A stretch of 64,000 nucleotides of DNA from Lophium mytilinum. Its lineage: Eukaryota > Ascomycota > Dothideomycetes > Mytilinidiales > Mytilinidiaceae. The translations under genes were made by a program, and so were the position numbers. The stretch is taken from positions 2,093,195 to 2,157,194 of the forward strand of contig MU004182.1 of the NCBI GenBank assembly GCA_010093605.1, read 5' to 3'. The notes under the pieces were generated by a model. The model saw only the letters and a program-made list of their open reading frames with translations, did not search any database and was not told the origin of the DNA. Shown one piece after another: positions 1 through 11,060 of this stretch; positions within the stretch are counted from its first letter, which is position 1; every line of letters starts with the position of its first letter.

Positions 1-783
1 CCTTTCTAGCTACTCTTTTACTATAGGGAGGGATTATATAACTATATCCTTACTAATTAGTAGTAATATATAAGTATCTCTAAACCTTTTACTTAGAAAT
101 TACTAACGCTAAACTACTTTTAGATAGGCACTAGCTATATTAGGTAACCCTCAGCCCTATCGTGGAGCTCCTGGTGCTCCTGGAGCTCCACAGAGGTTTC
201 TGGTAGATCGCGTGGATTGAAGGCCCACTCCAGTCCACTCCAGTCCAATACCATCACTGGAAGTGGGATTGATTTATGTTAGGCTAAAGCATGCTCTACA
301 GATAGTAATGTGTCAGAGAGCTAAGAGCGAGAATTACACCTTGGAAAGCCACAGCTTTTACTAATCAGGATTAAAATTGAGACCATGGCAGGATGTTAAT
401 CGAGTCAGGAGACATGGTTAAGATAGCGCCACACGTGATCCACCTCACTCTGGTGAACATGGTATGCACGAAGTTTCCTCGTCATAAATTAGGTTCCACC
501 AAGCTCTACCTGGGCCAGTATATGTTTTCCTCACTGGTCTTTGACTTTTTATCCGTTCAGTTTCCGTTTTCGTCCGATGGAGGAACCTTGAAAGTGATGT
601 CGATATCAAGATTTATAAGCAGCCAACAAAACGACGGACTAGAAGTGAACAGCAGTCCCTTCCAACTTCCCCTCCCGATTCCCATGTCATCACTCTACTT
701 AATCAATCTCCATTCCTTTCGTAGATTTTAGCTTTCGTCTCCAATTTCTATACCGGCTTTCCCGGATTGTGGACTGGGTTGCC
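1..783. other. Left edge: AT-rich RIP-like stretch, then 5' region of the first gene
   Basis: The first 150 bases or so are AT-rich with many TA steps and resemble the RIP-degraded element at 11-13.6 kb, so this may be the end of another decayed repeat. Base composition returns to normal near 155. A short palindrome lies at about 162-191: nine-base arms reading TGGAGCTCC and its reverse complement around a nine-base spacer. The open frame at 393-731 has no recognisable protein character and is not called. The rest is probably promoter for the gene starting at 784. Confidence 0.5.
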
Positions 784-1779
784 ATGGCTACTCCCAAATC
801 TGTTTTCCTCCTCGGTGCAGGGTACATTGGACAACATATTATCGACCTTCTCCTTGCTACCAATCACCCGGTAGCAGCGCTTGTTCGAAATGCAGAGCAG
901 GCTGCCGCCTTCAAGAAAGCGGGCGTCAAGACCATCCTCGGCACTCTCGATGACAGCGAATTAATAACGGAGCACAGCGCACAGCATGAGGTGACCATCA
1001 ATACGGCCTCGTGCGATCACCTGCCCAGCGTGAAAGCCGTGCTAGCAGGCATAAGACAGCGCGTTCTCGCAGGCCAGCCGAGCATCTACATACACACCAG
1101 TGGCACGCTCCTACTAGCCGATGAAGCAAAAGGGGCGTACAAGAGCGACAAGATCTACCGGGACGACGTGCCAGCAGATATAGACGCCTTACCACCGACG
1201 GCACCGCATCGGCACGTTGACCTAGTCATTGTCCAGGCAGCACGCGAGTTCGGCGACAGAGCTCAACTTGCCATCTTGATACCGCCGATAGTCTACGGAT
1301 TCAACCCTGTCCACAAACGTCTGACGATTGCATTGCCGCAGCTGGTGCGTTTTGCGCTGAAGCATGGCTTTTCAGGCTATGTGGGTGAGGGCCGTAACGT
1401 GTGGAGCTCGACCCATGTCGCTGCTTTAGGTCGCGCATATACGACACTGTTGTCCTATATCGAGACTGCGGCCCCTTCGGCTCTGCTGGAGAATCCATAT
1501 TTCTTTACTGGCGGACAAGAGATCTCATTCCGCGAGGCAGCGGAGCACGTTGGCCGGATTCTGTATAAGTTGGGTAGGATTCCGAGCCCTGAGCCTAGAC
1601 CGTTCGTCGAGTCTGACTTCGGGGATGTGTTTGGTCCTGTCACGCCGTTCATTCTTGGGGCTAATGCAAGGAATCACGCGATTAGGCTGCCGAAACTTGG
1701 TTGGGAGTCTAAGGAGAAAGACATTTGGTCCAGCTTAGAGGAAGACGAGATTCCTTTTATCCTAGCGGTACATGTCTAG
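784..1779 (+). CDS. NAD(P)-binding epimerase/reductase-like protein (extended SDR / NmrA-like)
   Basis: Single-exon gene for 331 residues. The N-terminus is a Rossmann fold with the dinucleotide-binding glycines in LLGAGYIG (about residues 9-16), as in NAD-dependent epimerase/dehydratase and NmrA-like proteins that act on small sugar or carbonyl substrates or as redox sensors. A YKSDK stretch lies about 40 residues after a THTSG-like strand, which could be the SDR Tyr-x3-Lys region, but I am not certain of the catalytic pair. The ATG at 784 sits in a good context (GCCATGG); an in-frame GTG at 769 is not used by fungi. No signal peptide or membrane segment is visible. Substrate and pathway are unknown, and neighbouring genes give no clue. 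Confidence 0.8.
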   Translation: MATPKSVFLLGAGYIGQHIIDLLLATNHPVAALVRNAEQAAAFKKAGVKTILGTLDDSELITEHSAQHEVTINTASCDHLPSVKAVLAGIRQRVLAGQPSIYIHTSGTLLLADEAKGAYKSDKIYRDDVPADIDALPPTAPHRHVDLVIVQAAREFGDRAQLAILIPPIVYGFNPVHKRLTIALPQLVRFALKHGFSGYVGEGRNVWSSTHVAALGRAYTTLLSYIETAAPSALLENPYFFTGGQEISFREAAEHVGRILYKLGRIPSPEPRPFVESDFGDVFGPVTPFILGANARNHAIRLPKLGWESKEKDIWSSLEEDEIPFILAVHV

Positions 1780-3245
1780 ACGAGATACAAGTACGAATTC
1801 CAGCTTTTAGTGGTTCTGACAAGCTTTTCGATGATCTGAAACGGGTCTTTCCTCGTTGAAAGATTTACAGCACGCGGTTCAGAGAGCCCAGCGACAGGGG
1901 AGGTGGTCGTGGCCCTCGTGTTTTCCAATGTAGCTCAGCCTTACTTCAAATACTGCGGAAACCTTGAGAACCTCAATGAACCGTTGCAATATGTGCCTTC
2001 AAACTTTCTCCCTTCGAAAGAGATAGGACGTTTGAGCAGCGCATGCTTTGTCAGTCATATCAGCATAATGCGACGGAAGTACAATCAGATGGCAAAAAAG
2101 CTCTGTCACAATCTCTCACTTTGTTATATCCCTAAGATACTTCTCAAATGAGTTAGAAGTCCGAAACACAAGCCCAAATCACTATGAACCTTCTGTGACA
2201 CTGAACTCTGAATTGATCAGTTGACAGAGAAATCCCTCTATGGGGACTATTTGGGCATCGAATCAGACCAATTAGGGTAACGACCAACTTGCGGACCAAA
2301 TGGCTCCGATTTTTTATCTTCCAAGACATCTTTTAGATCGGCCTCAAAGTCTTCCTCAGGCAACCCAAGTCCCTCATTCTAGGCCCAGGAGCTATGATAG
2401 ATCCTGATATGATGGCAAGATATATATAGAGACAAGTACACAACCTAAGGTAGCTAAGCGCAGATGATCACGTGCAAGGATGTAAGGTGGGGGAGTGAGC
2501 TATAGACCTAGAGCATATATTACAGTAGATATTACTAGTGTAGATTAGGCAAGAGTATTCTCAAGGAAAGCAATATTCTTATAGGTATGCTTACAGATAA
2601 TGTGGGTCGGTCGAGCGCCTGGCAGTCCCTTTTGGGTGCAAAATTACTCGGATAGATCTAAGGGATTAATAGGTGTGCTAAAGCTGGTGTCTCTATACGC
2701 AGAGCTTGTACGGCACTCAAGCACGTTTCTCTCATCTACATTGAGTTCTTCCTATTTTTATCATCGTTGCTCACCCGAGAGCTTGTTTTCCCTTTTAGCT
2801 CTCTGTCCATTAGCTAGTCAACCGACACAGCACTGCAATATCCAGAATGAGAAGTTTGACTGCAATCCTTGCCGCCGTCAGTAGCTTCTTAAGTACCGTG
2901 GGTCGGTACAGGGCTCCCCTGCTCGCGTGGTCCACCCTTTATACGCTTTCTCGGCGCACTCCTCCGAGGCTCGGCGGAGTAAAGAAGACGCCTTGTAACC
3001 CTCCGCGTTATATTCCCGAGTTAACAGCCCGAGAAACCCTTTGCTTGTTAATAGGTACATCGTTCGTACCTCAAATACTTGGTCGAATCTCTACTCCAAA
3101 CTTTTCACTCAACCCATACACTCCTTCCAGAATTTCCTCGAACGATGCAAGAGTAAGCCTTCACAGTCGGTATTACTTCAACGGCAGTGTGATCTTTTCC
3201 CATTCTCTTGCCCTCTTCGACACAAGACAGCATACAAAGAGCGTG
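1780..3245 (+). other. 1.47 kb intergenic region upstream of the MFS gene
   Basis: No convincing gene. Frames at 1903-2151, 2600-2884 and the in-frame extension 2847-3245 upstream of the transporter lack protein-like composition and have no homology I recognise. An ATCACGTG-like motif lies near 2466. It probably holds the 3' end of the gene on the left and the promoter and 5' leader of the transporter. Confidence 0.5.
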
Positions 3246-5135
3246 ATGGCGAGTCACGATTTCGAGCCCGAAAAGGAAAAGCCTAGCGATGAAGTCTCCC
3301 AAGACTCGAGACCACTATCCATCGAGAAAACGGACGAACATGCCAGAGGAGCCAGCCCAGTCTCGCCCCTGCAAGAGCCTACGAGCTCGTACCCCCAAGG
3401 CACTCGCCTCGCCATCATCGTAGTCTCCCTAATGCTCAGCAACTTCTTGATAGCGCTAGACAATGTAAGCGATCGACCCCCTCCCCCTCCCTCCCACTTC
3501 GTCTTTTATAAGATATCGACCACTGACTCTTTAACACTCCCAAAGACCATCATCGCCACCGCAATCCCAAAAATCACAGACGAGTTCCACGGTCTCGACA
3601 AAGTCGCGTGGTATGGCTCAGCCTACTTCATGACCTTCGGCGCATTCCAGTCGACGTGGGGCAAGTTCTTCAAATACTTCCCGCTGAAGACCTACTTCAT
3701 CGCCGCCATGGTCATCTTCGAGGTCGGCAGTTTGATCTGCGCAGTAGCCCAGAACCCCACCACCCTGATCGTCGGGCGCGCCATTGGGGGTTTCGGCGGC
3801 GCGGGCATCGCAACCGGCGCCTTCACCATTATTGGGTTCGCGGCCGAGCCCAAAAAGCGGCCGCAATTGATAGGATTTACGGGGGGCACGTATGGTATCG
3901 CCGCCGTGCTCGGTCCTCTCCTGGGTGGTGTTTTTTCCGACAAGGTCAGCTGGCGCTGGTGCTTCTACATCAATCTGCCCATCGGGGGCGTGGCTGCCAT
4001 ACTGGTGCTATTCTTTTTCCATACCCCGGACGACGCAAAGCCGGCGGAAGCTAGTTGGAGGGAAAAGTTGCTGCAAATGGACCTAGTGGGCGCGGCGCTC
4101 GTTATGGGCTTGATAGTAACTTTCATCCTGGCGCTCCAGTATGGGGGCTTGACCAAGCCGTGGAAGGGCAGCGTTGTGATCGGGCTATTCGTTGGCTCCT
4201 TTGCTCTCTTTGTTACTTGCGTCTTCTGGGAGATCTATCAGGGCGAGCGTGCCATGTTAATGCCGCGGTTGGTACGTTGTTCCCTCTAGTTGCGAGCGTT
4301 GAATCCGGGAGTCCTGCTAATCTGCTCTCCGAAATCTAGTTCAAGCAACGCTTTGTTTGGGTGAGCTGCGTCTTCCAGTTCTTCTTCGCTGGCTCCTACT
4401 TCACCATCCTCTACTATCTTCCGATTTACTTCCAAAGCGTGCATAACGCTAGCGCGATCGGATCGGGGGTGCGCAACCTCCCTCTCATTATTGCGCTCAC
4501 CATATCGGTCATTTTTTCAGGCGCCGTGTTAGTCAAAGTCGGCTATGCCACCCCATTCATGATTATAGGCGCTGCAATCGGGGCGATTAGTTCCGGCCTC
4601 TTATACATGCTGGACATCGACAGCTCTGCTGGCAGATGGATCGGCTTCCAGATACTGTGCGGCTTTGCCGCCGGTGGGACGTTCCAAGTCCCCCTCTCCG
4701 TTGTGCAAGTCAACGCGAAGCCCGAGGACATGTCGGCTACCACCGCTATGGTTTTCTGTTAGTATCCCTCTCTTCCGCGGCCTCTCTAAAAATGAAACGG
4801 GCAGTTGACCAATATACCCAGTCTTCCAAATGATCGGTGGCTCGTTTAGCCTTTCCGCAGCGCAGTCAGCCTTCAACAACAGAATGGTCTCCAGGCTAGC
4901 CTCCACAGCTCCTGGTGTCAATCCCGCAACTGTCCTCGTCACAGGTGCTACGCAGATTCGCTGGGCGTTCCCACCGGCCCAGGTGCCCGGGGTTGTCGTA
5001 GCGTACATGGCGGGCCTCAAAGTCGTCTTCGCGATTACGATCGGCACATTTGGGATGGCCTGCCTAATTAGCATGTTCGGAAGCTGGGAGAGGCTCCATG
5101 CTGAGGATTTGAAAGAGACTGGCGGTGTTGCCTAA
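3246..5135 (+). CDS. MFS multidrug efflux transporter, DHA2 (14-TM) family
   Basis: Four exons: 3246-3464, 3546-4271, 4340-4757, 4822-5135 (558 residues). The introns (81, 68 and 64 nt) have GT..AG ends; the first is a multiple of three and open, so it reads through without a stop. A charged cytosolic N-terminus of about 55 residues precedes the first membrane helix. Helix 1 ends LDN and joins TIIATAIP across intron 1, the DHA2 signature position. GPLLGGVFSD (motif C-like), WRWCFYINLPIG and FFQMIGG are typical of drug:H+ antiporters of the 14-TM class in the plasma membrane. The facing Zn2Cys6 gene at 5927-8339 ends tail to tail with it and could regulate it. The substrate cannot be told from sequence. 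Confidence 0.93.
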
Positions 5136-5926
5136 TCCATGCGCAGCGCAATCTATGGGTTCTGCAATGTCAGTCTTTCGGAGACGGGTAAAAAGTAAAA
5201 CCCGGCAACACGAGGAGCTCGAAACGGAGATTTTGCAGTTGTGTAATGCGAGAATGTATTTTTGGCGACTTCGATGTCGCGACTATGAGGTCATTTCTTT
5301 TTGTTTCTTTCCCTTGCTCTTTTCTATAGCATGAGGGCATAAGGTTGCGGTTCGAGACCGCTCCTGCCCCGGATTCTGCCTTTCTCGTTTGGCCCATTTC
5401 GAGATGACGTTTATTCTTTTATTGCATATAGAGCTTGGAGATTCATTACTAGAAAAGCTGCCATACTTACCGCGAACTGGGTGCGATCAAGCTAAGTAGC
5501 AGAAAAACCAGTGATGTCTCCTTGGATTAAGAAAGTTTGTGTATTGAAATAGCGGATGTAGTATGACGCATATAAGGAAGCTTCTCGAATGCGAGGCCTC
5601 CTCATCCCTCCAAGCTCGGCTTTAATGCACTTGGTATGAAGCCCTACGACAATCTAGCCGAGAAGTAAAGAAGACGTAGCAGGTTTTGACCACATTCGGA
5701 AGACGAAGTTAACTGTACAATACAGCTCCTTTCACATCACTTCTAGCCAGTAACTGCGCGCAACTCTTTTCGAACAAGCCGTTATTCTTGTCCATAAACT
5801 GGGCACACACTCTTTCGTCTGTTACCGATAATTGACAGGGCTTCATTCATTGTGGAGTAGCACTCACAGAAGCCCGAAAGAGGTCCACGATCTGGTGGAG
5901 GAACTCGTTTTCTCCCATGACAGCTT
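5136..5926. other. Intergenic region between two convergent genes
   Basis: Both flanking genes end here, so it should hold two 3' UTRs and terminators. A GGTTCGAGACC string near 5350 resembles a tRNA T-arm, but no matching acceptor, D or anticodon arm can be drawn around it. Nothing else stands out. Confidence 0.5.
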
Positions 5927-8339
5927 TCAAGATCTACTTAGATCGCCATTCCAAGGTGTGCCCCACTCGGCATCCCCGACTCCATCACCAACCTGGCCGC
6001 CTGTGCCCTTCATCAAGCTGTCAAAGAAGGCAGTGTCGATGCCCTGGAAGATCCAGTCGTTCATGCCTGCAGCTACACCAGGGTACAAATCTTGCTGCAG
6101 CAAAAAATCATCTGCGACAGCGGCACCAGGAAGCTGCGCAGTGTCCGAGACACCATGTAGCTCTTCAGCTTGTGGTTGCGCCGGTCGCTGGTGAGACGGA
6201 AGAGAAAGATCGTTGAATCCCGCATCATCATTAAGACTTGTTGAAACGTCGGCAGATTTCTGGCCAGAAACATTCGTCAGTATGCGGTCGGGGACGTGGA
6301 CCGAGCCTATGCCGCCTATTGTTATGGGTCCTCCGAGGTCCTGCGTATGAGCAGGAGACATCCTGAGCGTTTCAATGGACCTGACACCCTCGCGCGCAAT
6401 TCTGATAGTGCCAAGATACGGCACATTGATAATCAATGCACTGCCCTCATCTTCACGGAAGTTCTCGGCCCCTTGGACTTGCTGCGTACTGTATGTGTGT
6501 GCTTGATTGGCGTCTGCTTCGATTTGCAGCATGTGTTGCAGCAGGTTAGCGCACTTGGCGGCCAACATGTCTTCGTTGAGCTTAGAGTTCACTTCCATAC
6601 TCTCCAGCGCCTGCTCCACAGTGGCACGATCCCCAAGCCGCTGATGCGCCAAGACATTGTCCGTCTCTTCATAGCGACGGCTGACGAGGTGCGCGAGGAT
6701 AAGAGTCATGCCTGCCACTAAAGCGAGAAAATCCGCTAGCCGGCAGCAAGCTGTGTTGCAGATGAAGTTACGGAAGGCAACAAATTTCGTGAGAATCTCA
6801 CGGCTGGCATTTACGCAGGTAATCCTAGAATAGTCGTTCTTGCGCTCAGGGCTGGAACAGAGCAAAAACGGCAGATGCAGCTGGTTGAGCAAGGTGTAGT
6901 GGAAGATCTGATCCTTGACGCGCATAGTTTCCGTGAAGGCCTCCGGTGAGTCTTTCTCCAAACCAGCAAACTTTGGCGGCCCCCAGAATTTGGCCGGCAG
7001 GCTTTCGGCCGTCTTGAGCAGCTCCGTATCAATTTCTTTCGTCATGGCTATAGCGCGCTGCGACGCACCGATCTGGTTGCGTTTGAGCACCTTCGCCAAA
7101 ACCACGGCGTGGACGCGTTCTAGATGTTCGCTCGGTGCGCCGCTTGCAAGTGCTGTTTCAGACCCCATGCTTATATCGGAGTTGCCTTGAGGAAGACCGA
7201 GCATCAAAGATAGAAAACGGTCCCAGTAGACGATCCGAAACCATATGAATCGGGGGTCGATATTGGTGCTGGGATCAATTACCTTCACCGGATAGATGCC
7301 TGGGCGATCGATGCCCATCAACTGCGCCGCTCCCATGGTTCTCCTGAATGCAAGCCAGGCTCGTCGGACATTTCCACAATTCAAGTGGAAAAATCCCTCT
7401 ATTAGGATGCACTCTAAGCTCTCCATAGTCCCCAATAGCTCTTCGTTTGTAGTCACCAAGTTAATAGCCGTATCTGCAAGTCTATCCATGATGCCGCGAT
7501 GATGTTCAGATAGGCCAGGTATGTGTTCAAGAGGAGAGAACTGCAGCAATAACGACGAGACTATGAGCATCTGTTTGGCCAATAGAACTGGATGAGTACA
7601 AGGGCTAGGGATCTCGGCTAGCTTGGCCTCATCTTCGGGCTCTTCGCGATCCAGTTGGCTACTCGACTTGACGTTGCCGCTGTGACAAAACATGCTAGCT
7701 CCGTTGTTTGCCTTCATCAGGATATCCATGTCTTTCTGGGAGGGAAAGGCTGCAAGAAGAAGTTGTGAGATTTTTCCATACTTGCCTGCATCAGCAGGGG
7801 CAGCTCTGGCTGGTGTAAACGTCTGAGAGTCTGGTGTACAGTATGCTGGTGCTGAGTGGTGTGTAGCTGCGTTTTCATTTCGTCGATGAAATGCTTCCTG
7901 TGAAAATTCAGCCTCTAGAGAGGGAAGTTTGAGTACTCGCACCTACTGGGGAAGGCTCATGCATGGACACGGACGAGTTTGGCTCCGAATCACTAACGGG
8001 CGTAGGAGCAGCAGGTTCAGGTCGTCGGCGTTCGTCAGACATTGATTGATCTACACCTACTGCCGCACTATGATGGACCTTGTTAACCAGCTCGTTCAGA
8101 AGCGCTTCCACGCGCACAATACGGCCGGCACTGTCCTCTTCCTCAGTAAACTCGTCAGGGAGCTCCTGACTGATGCACTTTACGGCACGCCGACGGCAGG
8201 TGATGCAGATTGCATCCGTCGGCGATGCAAAGGTGCATCGAACCTTTCTCCGTTTGCACTCCCAACAGCTGCGCGTTCCTTTTCGCAGTCTCCTGCGCTT
8301 GGCTGCATGCTCAGCACTCTCGTACTCATTAGGATCCAT
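5927..8339 (-). CDS. Zn2Cys6 fungal transcription factor with fungal-specific TF domain
   Basis: Two exons: 8339-7947 and 7897-5927, with a 49 nt intron (GTAGGT..CAG, phase 0), giving 787 residues. The N-terminal binuclear zinc cluster has cysteines at 25, 28, 35, 45, 48 and 55 (spacing 2-6-9-2-6), preceded by the basic run KRRRLRK. Residues about 250-560 look like the fungal-specific middle homology domain, with the usual helical stretches and an RFIWFRIVYWDRF core. The C-terminus is glutamine- and acid-rich. It is nuclear and binds DNA, probably as a dimer at CGG-type half-sites. The target is unknown; the neighbouring efflux pump is the obvious candidate. Confidence 0.92.
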
Positions 8340-9074
8340 GCTTGCGAATGGATGAAGCTATCGGACGGGGCGGCTAGGTCGTTTCCTTGGCGATTATTTC
8401 GGTTCCGTTGCTCGTCGGAGAGGTCATCTGGAGTCGTTTGTTGATGTGAAGATGGCCAGATGAGTGTCGGAGGAAGTGATGACGTTTGGGTCTAGTGTAT
8501 GCTTCTTCCGCCGAGTCGGCGGTACAAGGGTATTGCTTGGAAATCCACGGGTGTCCTCCGCGGAAGCGTAGTAAGGTTCTTCCTCTAATTTCTTCTGGAA
8601 CTTCTCTCGTGTCAAGTTGACCTCCACATAACCTACAATGCATCTATCAAACGGAGTTCGATAGAGACCTGCAAGTTGAAGGTGGCACGGGTGGGTATCT
8701 TCAGTCCCTTCGCTAGTAGCTGACCCGAAGTTGACCCGGTCAAAGGATGACTATCATTGGTGGGCATTGATTCTAAAGGATCTCGATTTGCACGAGTAAT
8801 GTCGTCCTTTAGCTATACTATAGAGTATATTATTCTACTGTACAGTAATATTAAGGGTAACTTGCATAACAGAAAACTAAGCTAAAGGTAAGTATCCGAT
8901 TCTGTAGTAGTCCGGCTACTAGTCACGTGCTCGCTTAGGCGGAGGATATATAGCCCCTGGTCGATTTTCATAATTCCTTTAGAATTCGTCTCTTAATACA
9001 CATATCGTCCATTTCATTATCGAGCTCCTTGTCGTGCACTCTCCTCTTACAATAATAAAACCTCAATCGCAGCT
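8340..9074. other. Intergenic region upstream of the Zn2Cys6 gene
   Basis: About 735 bases between the regulator's start codon and the 3' end of the next minus-strand gene. It is AT-rich around 8800-8880. The small frames at 8374-8643 have no protein-like character. No gene called. Confidence 0.5.
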
Positions 9075-10180
9075 CTAAGCAGTTCTAGATTTCTCCCTCT
9101 CTTTACTATCCCACTCTATCCGTGTTGTCTGTAGGATTTCGTCCTTATTCAACGCGGACTCCATACTTCGGTCCCGACCCTCCCTTAAATGGGGCTGGCT
9201 GCGGCTGGGAGGCAGGATGTTGACCTCGCTGTCAACCTCGCTGTCGTGGCGTAATGTCCCGAGTCTAACATCGTCACGCGGAGTAGACCGCCAGGAGGAG
9301 TCATCTGGTTGCTTCTTACTTTGCCCACTGTTCCCACTGGAATAAGGGTACGACATATCCGTCTGCCCCCGAAGACATTTTACAAGGCGGTTAAGAATCG
9401 AGAACTCGACTCGAAGCTTTACGCCGTACACGCACGGCCGGAAAGCGCCTGCGACGAAGTATTGGTTGGACACGGAAAGGCCGAGGAGCGCGATGTCCAG
9501 AATCACGACCAGGACATTGCACCAAATAAGATGTTGCATCACAGCTGTAATGTTCTTTTTGGTGTCCCCAATGGTGGCTCGATTCTGTAGGACGCGTCGT
9601 GTTGCGACGATGTACAGCAAGGAGATTATGACCTCTTGCACAAAAAAGACGGTGACTTGAGTCTTGTCCCAAATGAAGTAAAATCTCACACGCCTTGGTT
9701 CTGTAGAGGATTGCATCGAGATGCCGAAGCCCATTGTGGGAAAAGAAACGAAAAGTGTTGTAAAGATGATCATGTAGAGCACGTAGCGAGCGTGGTCGGG
9801 ATTCCAAACGACGAGGTTGAGGCGCGAGTAAAGCACCAAAGACTGCGGGACTACCATCATCCACCAGCTGATTTCTAGTAGAGAATGTGCCAAGTACGGA
9901 GAGTCGTTATGGAGGGGACCCCACGCGCTGAGGATCTAAAGCGGGGCGGTCAATTCAACTCTCTGGGCTGAAGAGGCACGAGCCTTTGGAGAAGACTTAC
10001 CACGAGCAGCGGTTGTGTCAATACCCCCAACGAAGCAACGCAACAGGCCCAAAAGTACAGACCCTTCTTGTGCATCATTGGCATCCACAACAGGCGGATA
10101 CCCAGCTCCACGCAAAGGTAAAACGAGATGCCCCAGAACGCGGACATGGTCATAGCGACCGGCATGGGAATCGAACCCAT
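9075..10180 (-). CDS. Seven-helix membrane protein of the DUF7703 type
   Basis: Two exons: 10180-10001 and 9935-9075 (346 residues) with a 65 nt phase-0 intron (GTAAGT..TTTAG). The first 250 residues contain about seven hydrophobic helices. Signature stretches are the ALPLPVA-like start (here SIPMPVAMTM), the WWMMVVPQSLVLYSRLNLV segment, TVFFVQEVIISLLYI and FSILNRLV. As I remember them, these match the fungal family called DUF7703, whose function is not known. The last 90 residues are hydrophilic, charged and likely cytosolic. The topology is receptor-like, but no ligand or G-protein partner can be claimed. The ATG at 10180 is chosen because the family starts just before the first helix. Confidence 0.85.
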
Positions 10181-10953
10181 TGTGTAGTGAGTGGACAGTG
10201 ATGGCCGTGAGACAACGGGCAGGAGGTAAAGAGTGCAGGTGGACGATCAGAGGGGCGCATCCGATTAATATCTGGCGGGCTGCCCCAACCACCTGAGCGT
10301 CCGCTGTACCGTTGTCTGTTACACCCGTCTGCCCTACCCGTATGGCGGCATACAGACCAGGATCCGCTAAATAGAGAAATAAATCTGAGGATTTTAACCT
10401 GTTTTACCCCGGGTGTCCGCCCGAGCAGAGCTCAAGCATGCGCCTGCGGGCCGGGCTTCGGTTGGGCAAATCCTCCAGGGTGGACGTCCCCCACGAGCGC
10501 TTGCGTATCTAAATTGGCGGGTGGGGGTGTATAGGATGTGAAGAGGCTTGTCTCCTGGATTCCCGCTCCCATCTCAGCTCGATGGCGGTGGTCTGACTCG
10601 CGCTTCAATAAGCGCCTTTATACAGTACAGTCTAAGTATAATGAGTGTTAGGAGTCGGCGGGGTGGTCCCTATCACTGTATATGGAGTATCATTGCACCT
10701 AATATCACGTGCTGCCGATCTGTCAGCTGTTCCAAACCGGCCCATCAAAGGGGCATCAATCGACCACGGACCGTTCGGTTAGTATAATGCTGTATGAGAG
10801 GGGCTTAGTGATACCATCTTAAACAGGGAGCTAATGATGTTGCAGGCAAATAGAACAATCCGGCAACTCGTATCATTGCGTAGAACGTATCACTAAACAG
10901 CAGTATCACTCACTATACCCAAGATTCACTGTAACGAGTTGCAAGTTGCAGAC
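10181..10953. other. Intergenic region between the membrane protein and the transposon relic
   Basis: Contains the promoter of the minus-strand DUF7703-type gene. The frame at 10548-10787 does not look like a protein. Composition is normal up to the transposon boundary at about 10954. Confidence 0.5.
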
Positions 10954-10955
10954 TA

Positions 10956-11060
10956 ACGTCTTCCACCGACCAACGAGAATCACCTACCACCGAGAACCGA
11001 GCATGCTTGGCGCCAAGTCCTCACCAAAATCCTTACTATATACCTTAATTTACTATGCCA
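10956..11060. repeat. Left terminal inverted repeat of the transposon relic
   Basis: Matches the reverse complement of about 13545-13656 over roughly 100 bases with several mismatches and small gaps. The outer 12 bases are identical and the inner AAAATCCTTACTATATAC block is identical. A TA target duplication precedes it. Confidence 0.85.

Noticed and set aside
2847-3245. In-frame extension giving the MFS protein 133 extra N-terminal residues
   Set aside because: The extension is not protein-like, and the ATG at 3246 opens a normal cytosolic tail for this family.
5336-5395. GGTTCGAGACC string like a plus-strand tRNA T-arm
   Set aside because: No cloverleaf can be drawn with the upstream sequence.
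10140-10180. GGGAATCGAACCC string like the T-arm of a minus-strand tRNA
   Set aside because: It lies in the first codons of the DUF7703-type gene, and no acceptor or anticodon arm is present.
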